Source: an uncultured Flavonifractor sp.
GTDB taxonomy: Bacteria; Bacillota; Clostridia; Oscillospirales; Oscillospiraceae
Assembly: GCA_947384055.1 (NCBI GenBank)
Contig: CANDFO010000054.1
Location: forward strand, 1-16,851
Direction: 5' to 3'
DNA length: 16,851 nt
Position numbers and translations under genes: made by a program. The notes beneath the pieces were generated by a model. The model had not been told where the DNA came from and searched no databases. It was given only the letters and a program-made list of their open reading frames with translations. Position 1 is the stretch's first letter, and each line of letters begins with the position of its first letter. Positions 7,237 to 14,427 of this stretch are shown here, one piece after another.

Positions 7237-7979
7237 AGGATTGTCCCCCTCCTCAGCCTGCGGAACAGCAGCCCCAGGACATAGTCCAGCAGAAAGCTCA
7301 GCACAATCACCACCGCAGTCCAGGCAAACAGGGCGGGGGTATCCAGGGTGAGCTTGGAGGCATAGACCTGTGTCCCAATGGCCGGACGGGGCTGACAGAG
7401 GACCTCCGCGGCAACACCCGCTTTCCAGGCCAGTCCCAGCCCTGTAGAGCAGCCGCTGACGAAATAGGGGAATACGGAGGGCACATACACCAGCAAAACG
7501 GTTTTCCGGCGGCCAAACCGGTAGGCCTCCGCTGCCTCCAGCAGGCGTCCGTCTGTCTGGCTGATCCCTTTACACACATTGGCCCACAGCACCGGGAGGA
7601 CCATCAGGCCGGAAATGATAGCGGGGACCCGGCCGGTGGGGGCCCACAGAAGCACCAGCACAATGAAGGATGCCACCGGGGTAGCCCGGAGCACCTTCAC
7701 CGCCGGAGAAAGCAGCCGGTCCGCCCAGGGCAGGGCGCCGGTGCACACCGCCAAAATCGTCCCCAGCACCGCCCCGGCCAGAAATCCGCCAAAAATCCGC
7801 CCCAGGCTGGCGGCCGTCGTTTCCCAGAAAGCCGCCGTTCCCGCCAGCTGCCCCAGCCGCACCGCCACAGACAGGGGACCGGGGAGCAGGAGCTCTCTGT
7901 CCACCACCAGGGCCGCAAGCTGCCAGGCCCCCAGCCAAAAGGCCAGGGGCAGGGCGATTTTTTGTAATATATTCCGCAC
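7233..7979 (-). CDS. ABC transporter permease, SsuC/TauC-like
   Basis: This 248-residue membrane protein has about six hydrophobic segments. The EAA-type cytoplasmic loop at about 143-173 (LLEAAEAYRFGRRKTVLLVY) contacts the ATPase in this family. I chose the GTG at 7979, four bases after the stop of the preceding gene, because it gives the usual VRNILQKIALPLAFW amino end and length. An ATG at 8060 would add 27 residues that only mirror the end of the substrate-binding gene and has no ribosome binding site. The GTG also lacks a strong site, so translational coupling is likely. It is the membrane channel of the importer. Confidence 0.88.
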   Translation of the reverse strand: MRNILQKIALPLAFWLGAWQLAALVVDRELLLPGPLSVAVRLGQLAGTAAFWETTAASLGRIFGGFLAGAVLGTILAVCTGALPWADRLLSPAVKVLRATPVASFIVLVLLWAPTGRVPAIISGLMVLPVLWANVCKGISQTDGRLLEAAEAYRFGRRKTVLLVYVPSVFPYFVSGCSTGLGLAWKAGVAAEVLCQPRPAIGTQVYASKLTLDTPALFAWTAVVIVLSFLLDYVLGLLFRRLRRGTIL

Positions 7980-7983
7980 CTGA

Positions 7984-9069
7984 TTACGGAATGTAGTAGA
8001 AGGCGTCGTCAGGGATCGCCCCTCCAATCGAGGTGGGGTCGGCGGCAAAAAGCACCTCATAATAGCTGGCGATGTCCAGCAGGTCCGCCCCGTCTACATA
8101 GACCAGATTGGCCTGCGGAATGGCGGCGGCGGCAATGGTGGCATTGGGGGTGATCTCAAACTGCGCAATCAGCGCCGGCGGGCTCATGGGCCCGGAGAGC
8201 TCTCCGCTGCTCCCCTCGCCGTTGATATAGGCGATGGAAGCGGCATACTCCTCCAGCAGGACGGAGACCCAGTCGGGATGCTCCTCCACCCACTCCGCAC
8301 GGGCCGCCAGGCAGCCCATGGTGAAGGTCCCCGGCGCGCCGGACTGAATCCAGGCGTCGTTCAGGTCAACGGCGTCCCGGACCTCCTGGTTCTTTATCAT
8401 GACGCCGGTGGCGGCGGGCACCGGGAGCATACAGAGGGAGATCTCCCCGGCAGCCATCAGCGTAGTGAGCTCGTCGCTGGCCCGCCACTCGATGGTTACG
8501 TCCTCCCCGGGGGTGAGGCCGTTCTGCTCCAGCAAATAGTTGAGCACATACTCCGGGTTGGCCCCCTGGCCCGTGGCATAGAGGGTCTTGCCCGACAGAT
8601 CCGCCAGGGAGTGGACGCCATCCCCGTTTTCGAGAATGTGGAGGACGCCCAGGGTATTCAGCGCCAGGAGCTTGACGCCCCCCTGGGTCTTGTTGTAGAG
8701 GGCCGCCGCCAGATTGGTGGGAACCGCCGCCACATCCAGCTCACCGTTAATGAGCCTGGGGACAATATCGTTGGCCGGGTCTGACCCCAGGGTCACATGA
8801 TAGTCCAGCGCGGTGGTCCCGGCGTCGTTGTCCGCCAGCAGCTTGGCGGCGCCCATACCGGTGGGGCCTTTCAGCAGACCCAGATTGACCGTTCCGCGGG
8901 GAGCGGGCTCCTGGGTGGGCGTCACAGCGGGCTCCGGCGTACCGGCGACCGGCGTGGCGGTCGGCGCGGCGGTGGGAAGCGGCTGAGGCGCTTCCCGGGG
9001 GGCGCAGGCGGCCAGGCCCAGCAGCAGAGCCAGGCCCAGCAAAAGAGCAGGTATGCGTCTGGTGTTCAT
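7984..9069 (-). CDS. ABC substrate-binding lipoprotein, NrtA/SsuA/ThiY-like
   Basis: This is a 361-residue lipoprotein. A basic, hydrophobic signal peptide ends in the lipobox LAAC with the acylated Cys at 22. A Pro/Thr-rich linker follows to about residue 58, then a periplasmic-binding-protein type 2 fold (VNLGLLKGPTGMGAAKLL, later LINGELDVAAVPTNLAAALY). It would catch a small solute at the cell surface and deliver it to the permease. Sulfonates, taurine, nitrate and pyrimidine thiamine precursors are all known ligands of the superfamily, and the sequence does not choose between them. ATG 9069 has GGAAGGG ten bases upstream. It is the second gene of the operon, 53 bases after the Crp-like regulator. 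Confidence 0.88.
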   Translation of the reverse strand: MNTRRIPALLLGLALLLGLAACAPREAPQPLPTAAPTATPVAGTPEPAVTPTQEPAPRGTVNLGLLKGPTGMGAAKLLADNDAGTTALDYHVTLGSDPANDIVPRLINGELDVAAVPTNLAAALYNKTQGGVKLLALNTLGVLHILENGDGVHSLADLSGKTLYATGQGANPEYVLNYLLEQNGLTPGEDVTIEWRASDELTTLMAAGEISLCMLPVPAATGVMIKNQEVRDAVDLNDAWIQSGAPGTFTMGCLAARAEWVEEHPDWVSVLLEEYAASIAYINGEGSSGELSGPMSPPALIAQFEITPNATIAAAAIPQANLVYVDGADLLDIASYYEVLFAADPTSIGGAIPDDAFYYIP

Positions 9070-9122
9070 ACGATCATTTCCCTTCCTGAAAAACTGTGTG
9101 CGCAGCTATGAGACCTTCTCTG

Positions 9123-9779
9123 TCAATGGAGCTGGCGGCGCAGGCCCGCTTCATCCAGCAGCCGCACCCGTCTACCCTCCCGGCGGATCAGTCCCGCGCC
9201 GGTGAGGGCATCGTAAGCCCGGTAGAGGGAGGCACGGCTGACTCCCAGCCGACGGGCCAGCCCCGCGGCGGAGCACTCCGGTTCGGCCCAGCCGCCGGAA
9301 GCCCGGGCCAGCAGATATTGGGCCAGCTTCTGTCCGGCATTCCCGGCGGTAAGCGCATCCACCTTTCCGGCCAGGAAACGGATGCGTCCGGACAGATAGA
9401 CCACATAGTTGCGCCCCACCTGGGGAAAGCGGGCCATCAGCTCCTCCACCAGGGCCTGGGGCAGAAACAGCAGGAGACATCTGCTCCGGGCGGTCAGGGT
9501 GGTGGCGTAATCCTCCCCCTGATGGAACAGGGCGGCCGCCCCGAACAGGTCCCCCGGCTCCAGCACGCTCATAATAAGCGTGCCCTTATTCACCTGGATC
9601 TGCCCTGCCAGCACCACGCCCAGACACCGCCGGAAGGCGCGCGGGCCATAGATCACCGCGCCTTTGGCAGTCTCCTCCCTGGCGCACCGGGGGTCGGACA
9701 GGGCAAATTCCAGCGGCTCCCGCCCCGCCCCCCGGAAGAGAAAGGTCTCCGCCACCAGAGCCCTTTGTTCCGGCATCAT
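9123..9779 (-). CDS. Crp/Fnr-family transcriptional regulator
   Basis: The preferred start gives 218 residues. Residues about 20-115 form a cyclic-nucleotide-binding-like beta barrel (LEPGDLFGAAALF), about 118-140 the dimer helix, and 171-194 the winged helix-turn-helix (AAGLARRLGVSRASLYRAYD). The Fnr-type amino-terminal Cys cluster is absent and the canonical cAMP-contact segment is not kept, so the effector is unknown. GGGAGG at 9789-9794 is nine bases from ATG 9779; the GTG at 9788 and ATG at 9785 are too close to that site. Its position as first gene before the transporter genes suggests that it controls their expression, perhaps in response to the transported compound. Confidence 0.88.
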   Translation of the reverse strand: MMPEQRALVAETFLFRGAGREPLEFALSDPRCAREETAKGAVIYGPRAFRRCLGVVLAGQIQVNKGTLIMSVLEPGDLFGAAALFHQGEDYATTLTARSRCLLLFLPQALVEELMARFPQVGRNYVVYLSGRIRFLAGKVDALTAGNAGQKLAQYLLARASGGWAEPECSAAGLARRLGVSRASLYRAYDALTGAGLIRREGRRVRLLDEAGLRRQLH

Positions 9780-9828
9780 TGGCATCACCCTCCCGGCGCA
9801 GCTGTTTTTGTCTCATTTGATACACTTT

Positions 9829-9856
9829 AATATACCACATCGCGGTGAAATGTCAA
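9829..9856 (-). promoter_or_regulatory. Promoter of the crp-ABC operon
   Basis: On the minus strand TTGACA (9856-9851) and TATATT (9834-9829) are 16 bases apart, and a TGG just before the -10 makes it an extended -10 promoter. Transcription would start near 9822, giving a leader of about 40 bases before ATG 9779. It is divergent from the proS promoter about 75 bases to the right. Confidence 0.75.
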
Positions 9857-9906
9857 CTGTTTTTTCCCCCGCAGGCACGGCGTTCCGCCCGTCCCTCCGG
9901 CCGCCC

Positions 9907-9933
9907 AAGAGCCGGTGCGCACTGCCGGCTCTT
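9907..9933. promoter_or_regulatory. Perfect inverted repeat between crp and proS
   Basis: AAGAGCCGG (9907-9915) and CCGGCTCTT (9925-9933) are perfect inverted repeats around a 9-base spacer. The right arm overlaps the first two bases of the proS -35 element. There is no T run after it, so an operator or protein-binding site is more likely than a terminator. The arms do not look like a TGTGA-type Crp half-site, so which protein would bind is unknown. Confidence 0.5.
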
Positions 9934-9960
9934 GACTTTTGCTCCGGGGATGGATACAAT
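9932..9960 (+). promoter_or_regulatory. proS promoter
   Basis: TTGACT (9932-9937) and TACAAT (9955-9960) have a 17-base spacer. The predicted start near 9967 leaves a leader of about 40 bases with AAAGGA at 9989-9994 upstream of ATG 10006. The leader is too short for a T-box riboswitch. Confidence 0.8.
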
Positions 9961-10005
9961 AGCAGAGACCCCAAGATAAGTATGCTGTAAAGGATTGAGA
10001 TAGCG

Positions 10006-11445
10006 ATGGCACAGAACAAAAAACAGGTGGAACAGATCACCGACATGGAGACCGACTTTGCCCAGTGGTACACCGATGTGTGCAGGAAGGCCGAGCTGAT
10101 CGACTACTCCAGCATTAAGGGCATGTTCATCTACCGGCCCTATGGCTACGCCATTTGGGAGAACATCCAGCACATTCTGGATGAAAAATTTAAACAGACC
10201 GGCCACGAGAATGTCTACCTGCCCATGCTGATTCCCGAGAGTCTGCTCCAGAAGGAGAAAGACCACGTAGAGGGCTTTGCCCCCGAGTGCGCCTGGGTGA
10301 CGTACGGCGGCGCGGACAAGCTGGAGGAGCGCTACTGCATCCGTCCCACCTCCGAGACCCTGTTCTGTGAGCACTACGCCAATATCATCCACTCCCACCG
10401 GGACCTGCCCAAGCTCTACAATCAGTGGTGCTCGGTGCTCCGCTGGGAAAAGACCTCCCGTCCTTTCCTCCGGCATCGGGAGTTCCTGTGGCAGGAGGGG
10501 CACACCATGCATGCCACCGCCCAGGAAGCCATGGAGGAGACCGAGCGGATGTTCAGCATTTATGCCGATTTCTACAAGGATGTGCTGGCCATCCCCGTGG
10601 TCAAGGGCCGCAAAACCGACAAGGAAAAGTTCTCCGGCGCTGAAGCCACTTATACCGTGGAGTGCATGATGCACGACAGGAAGGCCCTCCAGGGAGGCAC
10701 CAGCCACTACTTTGGGGACGGCTTTGCCCGGGCCTTTGACATCACCTTTACCGGCAGCGACAACCAGCTCCACCACCCCTTCCAGACCTCCTGGGGCGTG
10801 TCCACCCGTATGATCGCCGGCATCATCATGGTCCACGGGGACAACAACGGCCTGGTCCTGCCTCCCCGGGTGGCCCCCGTCCAGGTAGTGGTCATCCCCG
10901 TAGCTCAGCACAAGGAGGGGGTCCTCGCCGCAAACCAGGGGGTGGTGGACCGCCTGCGGGCGGCCGGTATCCGGGTGAAGATGGACGCCTCCGACCAGTC
11001 CGCCGGCTGGAAGTTCGCCGAGTATGAGATGAAGGGGGTTCCCCTGCGCCTGGAGCTGGGGCCCAAGGACATTGAAAAGAACCAGTGCGTGCTGGTCCGC
11101 CGGGATTCCGGCGAGAAGTCCTTTGTGTCTCTGGACGGTATTGAGCAGACTGTCAAAACCACCCTGGACGCCATTCACGACGGCCTTTACGCCCGCGCTC
11201 AGAAGAATCTGGAGGACAATACCTACGCCTGCGCCTCTCTGGAGGAGGTCAAGGAGAAGATGGCCGCGCAGGGCGGCTTCGCCAAGACCATGTGGTGCGG
11301 CGATGAAGCCTGCGAGCTGCGCATGAAGGAGGAGGCTGGGGTGTCCTCCCGCTGCATCCCCCTGGAGCAGGAGCACCTGGGCGATACCTGCGCCATCTGC
11401 GGCAGGCCCGCCAAGCACATGGTATACTGGGGCGTAGCCTACTGA
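10006..11445 (+). CDS. proS: Prolyl-tRNA synthetase, archaeal-type (short) form
   Basis: This 479-residue class II synthetase charges tRNA-Pro with proline in the cytoplasm. Class II motif 2 is visible at about 146-169 (RWEKTSRPFLRHREFLWQEG) and motif 3 at about 264-289 (GVSTRMIAGIIMVHGDNNG). An anticodon-binding domain follows at about 294-395. The carboxy-terminal domain holds Cys pairs (WCGDEAC and CAICG) that would bind zinc, and the chain ends in Tyr (WGVAY) as expected for the archaeal/eukaryotic-like form. The bacterial editing insertion between motifs 2 and 3 is absent, and the length fits the short form. ATG 10006 has AAAGGA 11 bases upstream. It is a single-gene transcript with its own promoter and terminator. 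Confidence 0.96.
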   Translation: MAQNKKQVEQITDMETDFAQWYTDVCRKAELIDYSSIKGMFIYRPYGYAIWENIQHILDEKFKQTGHENVYLPMLIPESLLQKEKDHVEGFAPECAWVTYGGADKLEERYCIRPTSETLFCEHYANIIHSHRDLPKLYNQWCSVLRWEKTSRPFLRHREFLWQEGHTMHATAQEAMEETERMFSIYADFYKDVLAIPVVKGRKTDKEKFSGAEATYTVECMMHDRKALQGGTSHYFGDGFARAFDITFTGSDNQLHHPFQTSWGVSTRMIAGIIMVHGDNNGLVLPPRVAPVQVVVIPVAQHKEGVLAANQGVVDRLRAAGIRVKMDASDQSAGWKFAEYEMKGVPLRLELGPKDIEKNQCVLVRRDSGEKSFVSLDGIEQTVKTTLDAIHDGLYARAQKNLEDNTYACASLEEVKEKMAAQGGFAKTMWCGDEACELRMKEEAGVSSRCIPLEQEHLGDTCAICGRPAKHMVYWGVAY

Positions 11446-11458
11446 ACATACCGGCAAA

Positions 11459-11493
11459 GGCCCGGGAGCGATTCTGCTCCCGGGCCTGTTTTG
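11459..11493 (+). terminator. Terminator between proS and the anti-sigma gene
   Basis: GGCCCGGGAGC (11459-11469) and GCTCCCGGGCC (11476-11486) form a perfect 11-base-pair stem with loop GATTCT, followed by TGTTTTG on the plus strand. It starts 14 bases after the proS stop. Because the anti-sigma gene ends at 11498 from the other side, it may serve both transcripts, but the minus-strand tail (TTTGCC) is weaker. Confidence 0.85.
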
Positions 11494-11497
11494 CTGT

Positions 11498-12496
11498 TCA
11501 GCGGTCCCCCAGGGGGATCTCCGTGCCACAGAGAATAAGAGCCTCCATTTCATCCAGGGAAACCGGCATTTTAAAGGTGACATTGCAGTGCGCTTTCAGG
11601 GTGGCCGCGTTCGCCGACCCACCGCCGCCGCTCTCCCTGCCCGGGAAATCGGCATATTCTGTTCCGTCCGCAAGCCGCAGGGAAATCTGAAAATCCTCCA
11701 GCAGGGTCGGGGCTGCTTCGGAATCCGACCGGAGGGTATTGGGCGCAATGAGCTCCACATGGACCCCCAGCGGAGAGAGCAGCAGCTCTTTTATGGTATA
11801 TTCGTTTCCCTTCGCCCCGGTTACACAGAGGTCATGCACAGGGATGCGGACGGCGCAGTCCCTGTACCGCAGGGTAAACTGGAGGCTCCACTCCCCCTCC
11901 GTCAGGCACTCATAGCTGTCGTTTGACGCGTCATAGCGGATCAGGTCCCGGTATGTGACAGAATAGTTCCGCCCCAGCACGGGGGCAGCTCCGCCCCAGG
12001 ACTCCACAAGATATATCTGGTTTTCGGGCAGCCCCTCCCGCACAACTTCCAAACTGCCGCCGCCGGAGCCAAACCGCGTTCCATCCCACTCCCGGAGCGC
12101 CACGCCCTGGGGAATGGCCTCCCCGTCGTCCCGGGTGAGGGTGTACACCACCTTATACTGATACCGGTCGCCGATGACCGCTTCGGCGGTGAGGGTGTAG
12201 CCGTTTGCCGTCGTCGAGGCGTTCACCGGGCGGCCGACCGTGTCCACAAGCTCGGTCTGCGCCCCGCCGTACAGCAGAACCAGCAGGTTGCTGATCTCAC
12301 CGCTGGACGCCTCCGCCCCCACAGCTCCCACAATCAGGACCGCCGCAGCCGCCAGCCCCGCCGCCAGGCGGGAAAACCTGCGTTTGGGCCGCGGAGCGGT
12401 CTCCTTCCGCTCCAGGCGTTCCCTGGCCCGCTGCGCCGCCCCTTCCGGGGCGCGGATATGTCCAAATGCGGCCCGATACCGCTCAGAGTTCGTCAT
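11498..12496 (-). CDS. DUF4179-type membrane anti-sigma factor (probable)
   Basis: This is a 332-residue protein. Residues 1-40 are a charged cytoplasmic tail that would bind the sigma factor, 43-61 is a single membrane segment (RLAAGLAAAAVLIVGAVGA), and the rest is an extracellular beta-rich domain that resembles DUF4179 proteins. It would hold the co-encoded ECF sigma factor inactive at the membrane until a surface signal arrives. No zinc-binding HxxxCxxC motif is present, so it is not a ZAS-type anti-sigma. ATG 12496 has GGAGG nine bases upstream and the gene overlaps the sigma gene by 14 bases, which suggests coupled synthesis. The signal sensed is unknown. Confidence 0.82.
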   Translation of the reverse strand: MTNSERYRAAFGHIRAPEGAAQRARERLERKETAPRPKRRFSRLAAGLAAAAVLIVGAVGAEASSGEISNLLVLLYGGAQTELVDTVGRPVNASTTANGYTLTAEAVIGDRYQYKVVYTLTRDDGEAIPQGVALREWDGTRFGSGGGSLEVVREGLPENQIYLVESWGGAAPVLGRNYSVTYRDLIRYDASNDSYECLTEGEWSLQFTLRYRDCAVRIPVHDLCVTGAKGNEYTIKELLLSPLGVHVELIAPNTLRSDSEAAPTLLEDFQISLRLADGTEYADFPGRESGGGGSANAATLKAHCNVTFKMPVSLDEMEALILCGTEIPLGDR

Positions 12497-12971
12497 TATC
12501 CCAAGCCTCCTTCAAGCGTTCCTTCAGCTTCAGCCGCCCCCGGCGCAGCCAGGTGCGCACAGTGGCCTCACGGGTTCCCAGCAGGGCGGCCAGCTCCCCG
12601 GTGGAGTACCCCTCAAAATAGTAGAGGTCCACCGCCAGTCTCTGATTACGGGGGAGGGTCCACACCGCGTCGTACAGGGCTTGATACTCCGGCTCCGGCG
12701 GCGCGGAAAGCGCCGCGGCCTCCTCCAGGGGCACATCCCGGCGGCGTTTCTGGGTGCGCAGCAAATTTTTGCATTTGTTGACAGCTACGCGGAGAAGCCA
12801 GTACCGCTCGTGCTCTGGAGAGGCAAAGGGCCGCGCCGCCTGATACCGCTCCAGCAGCACCTCCTGGAGCACATCCTCCGCATCGGCCCCGCAGCGGGTG
12901 TACTGGAGAGCCACCCGGTAAATGGCGTCCCCGTACAGCCGGACTGTCTGCTCCAGCAGGTCTGCGCCCAT
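12483..12971 (-). CDS. ECF-type RNA polymerase sigma factor
   Basis: This is a 162-residue sigma-70 family protein with only regions 2 and 4. Region 2 spans about 8-75 (DAEDVLQEVLLERYQ, then WLLRVAVNKCKNLLR) and region 4 spans about 98-150, with the helix-turn-helix GYSTGELAALLGTREATVRT. It would direct RNA polymerase to a small set of promoters, probably for envelope stress. I chose ATG 12971 because GGGAG lies five bases upstream and the protein then starts at the normal place; an ATG at 13043 adds 24 residues without family similarity. The anti-sigma gene overlaps its end, and a carboxypeptidase gene diverges from it. Confidence 0.92.
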   Translation of the reverse strand: MGADLLEQTVRLYGDAIYRVALQYTRCGADAEDVLQEVLLERYQAARPFASPEHERYWLLRVAVNKCKNLLRTQKRRRDVPLEEAAALSAPPEPEYQALYDAVWTLPRNQRLAVDLYYFEGYSTGELAALLGTREATVRTWLRRGRLKLKERLKEAWDNDEL

Positions 12972-13011
12972 ATCCGCTCCCCCCTGTCTGTTCTGAAAGG
13001 CCCTTTCACTG

Positions 13012-13041
13012 ATTATACACCGCCGGAGCCCCAAAGGTTTC
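13012..13041 (-). promoter_or_regulatory. Candidate promoter of the ECF sigma operon
   Basis: On the minus strand GAAACC (13041-13036) resembles the GAAAC -35 motif of ECF promoters, and TATAAT (13017-13012) lies 18 bases further on, within GGTGTATAAT. This mixed look would fit either autoregulation or ordinary sigma-A use of the -10. A 6-base inverted repeat (GAAAGG/CCTTTC, 12995-13007) lies just downstream near the expected start of transcription. Confidence 0.4.
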
Positions 13042-13154
13042 ATTCTGCGAAAATTTTCCGATGCAAAAGTTTTTCAGCGCTGTATAGAACCCCCTCTAAT
13101 TCCGTATCCTTTATCACAGAGCAAACATAACGAATCTGGAGGGACAACAGTATC

Positions 13155-14303
13155 ATGAAAAAATTGGCTGCGGCCCTGCTTGCCGCTTCTTTTATGCTGG
13201 TTCCCGCTCAGGCGGCCGGGGCTCCCGGCACGCCGGGAGCCCCGGCGGTGGACGCCGCTTCCTGGCTTTTGATGGAAAAAGAGACGGGAACCGTTCTCTG
13301 TGAGGAAAACGCCCACGACAAACTGGAGCCGGCCAGCGTTACCAAGGTGATGACGCTGCTGCTGGTGATGGAGGCCATCCAGCAGGGCCGCCTGAATCTG
13401 GAGGACACGGTCCAGGTGTCCGCGCACGCGGCCTCCATGGGTGGCTCCCAGGTCTACCTGAAAGAGGGGGAGCTGATGACGGTGGACGACCTGCTCAAGG
13501 CGGTGGCGGTGGCCTCGGGCAACGACGCCGCCGTCGCCCTGGCCGAGCACCTGGCGGGCAGTGAGGAGGCCTTTGTGGAACGCATGAACCAGCGGGCGGC
13601 GGAGCTGGGCATGGCGGACACCTGCTTTGTCAACTGCACCGGCCTGCCCGCGGCGGGGCACCTGACCAGCGCTTACGATATCGCCCTGATGAGCCGGGAG
13701 CTGATTCTGAACCATCCGGACATCCGCAAATACACTACAATCTGGATGGACAGCCTCAGAAACGGGGCCTTCCAGCTCTCCAACACCAATAAGCTGATTC
13801 GATTTTATGAGGGCGCCACGGGCCTGAAAACCGGCTCTACCGACGCGGCCAAGTTCTGCATTTCCGCTACAGCGGAGCGGGACGGGATGGAGCTGATCGC
13901 CGTCATCATGAAATCCCCCACCCGCGACACCCGCACTGAGGCGGCCAAAGCCCTGCTGAACTTTGGCTTCGCCAACTATACCCTGATGGATGTGTACCCC
14001 AATCAGGCCCTTCCCCCGGTGGAGGTCCTTCTGGGCGAGGAGGCCCAGGTGCAGCCGGTGCTGGACCAGTCCAGCCGGATTCTGGTGAGCAAAGACCAGC
14101 TGAACGCCGTGGAGAGCCGCCTGGAGCTGTGCGAAAACGTGGAGGCCCCGGTGGAAGCCGGGCAGAAGCTGGGAGAAATGGTAGTCTCCGTAGGGGACCA
14201 GGTTTTGCAGACAATCCCCATCGTAGCCGCCCAGGGTGTGGAGCGTATTACTATCCCCGGTATCTTCCTCCGCCTGGTGCGCGGTCTGTTCATGGCGGGT
14301 TAA
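13155..14303 (+). CDS. D-alanyl-D-alanine carboxypeptidase, DacF/PBP5 family
   Basis: This is a 382-residue secreted penicillin-binding protein. It begins with a signal peptide (MKKLAAALLAASFMLVPAQA, cleavage near residue 20). The active-site motifs are all present: SVTK with Ser61 and Lys64, SGN at 121-123 and KTGS at 225-228. A PBP5_C-like domain follows from about residue 265, and the end (ITIPGIFLRLVRGLFMAG) could be an amphipathic membrane anchor. It trims the terminal D-Ala from peptidoglycan stem peptides outside the membrane. ATG 13155 has GGAGGG 11 bases upstream. It diverges from the ECF sigma gene across a 183-base spacer; I could not identify a convincing plus-strand promoter there. 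Confidence 0.93.
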   Translation: MKKLAAALLAASFMLVPAQAAGAPGTPGAPAVDAASWLLMEKETGTVLCEENAHDKLEPASVTKVMTLLLVMEAIQQGRLNLEDTVQVSAHAASMGGSQVYLKEGELMTVDDLLKAVAVASGNDAAVALAEHLAGSEEAFVERMNQRAAELGMADTCFVNCTGLPAAGHLTSAYDIALMSRELILNHPDIRKYTTIWMDSLRNGAFQLSNTNKLIRFYEGATGLKTGSTDAAKFCISATAERDGMELIAVIMKSPTRDTRTEAAKALLNFGFANYTLMDVYPNQALPPVEVLLGEEAQVQPVLDQSSRILVSKDQLNAVESRLELCENVEAPVEAGQKLGEMVVSVGDQVLQTIPIVAAQGVERITIPGIFLRLVRGLFMAG

Positions 14304-14355
14304 CCCGGAGCATTCGCAAGGCGGGCGCGGAATTCTCTTTTCCCCGCAAAAAATA

Positions 14356-14422
14356 TCAGGCCCTGTACTCCTCGTCAAGGGACCCATCCGGGGGTGCCCC
14401 TTGCGAGGAATACAGGGTCTGA
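14356..14422. terminator. Long imperfect hairpin between convergent genes
   Basis: The arms 14356-14381 and 14398-14422 pair over about 25 positions with one G.U or A.C pair, one further mismatch and one bulged base. CCCTGTA and TACAGGG, and TCCTCG and CGAGGA, are the perfect cores. It sits between the carboxypeptidase stop (14303) and the sugar-nucleotide enzyme stop (14428), where a two-way terminator is expected. No T tract follows on the plus strand, and the minus side has only GATATTTTTTG beyond the stem, so it would work best for the minus-strand gene. It could instead be a small palindromic repeat. Confidence 0.65.
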
Positions 14423-14427
14423 TCATG

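Noticed and set aside
7980..8060. ATG start for the permease at 8060
   Set aside because: The extra 27 residues overlap the end of the binding-protein gene, lack a ribosome binding site and do not fit the family's usual amino end.
9093..9126. TTGACA just after the Crp-like gene as a separate promoter for the binding-protein gene
   Set aside because: The hexamer includes the regulator's stop codon, and no acceptable -10 lies 16-18 bases downstream.
9850..10005. T-box riboswitch upstream of proS
   Set aside because: The leader after the predicted start is only about 40 bases, with no T-box sequence.
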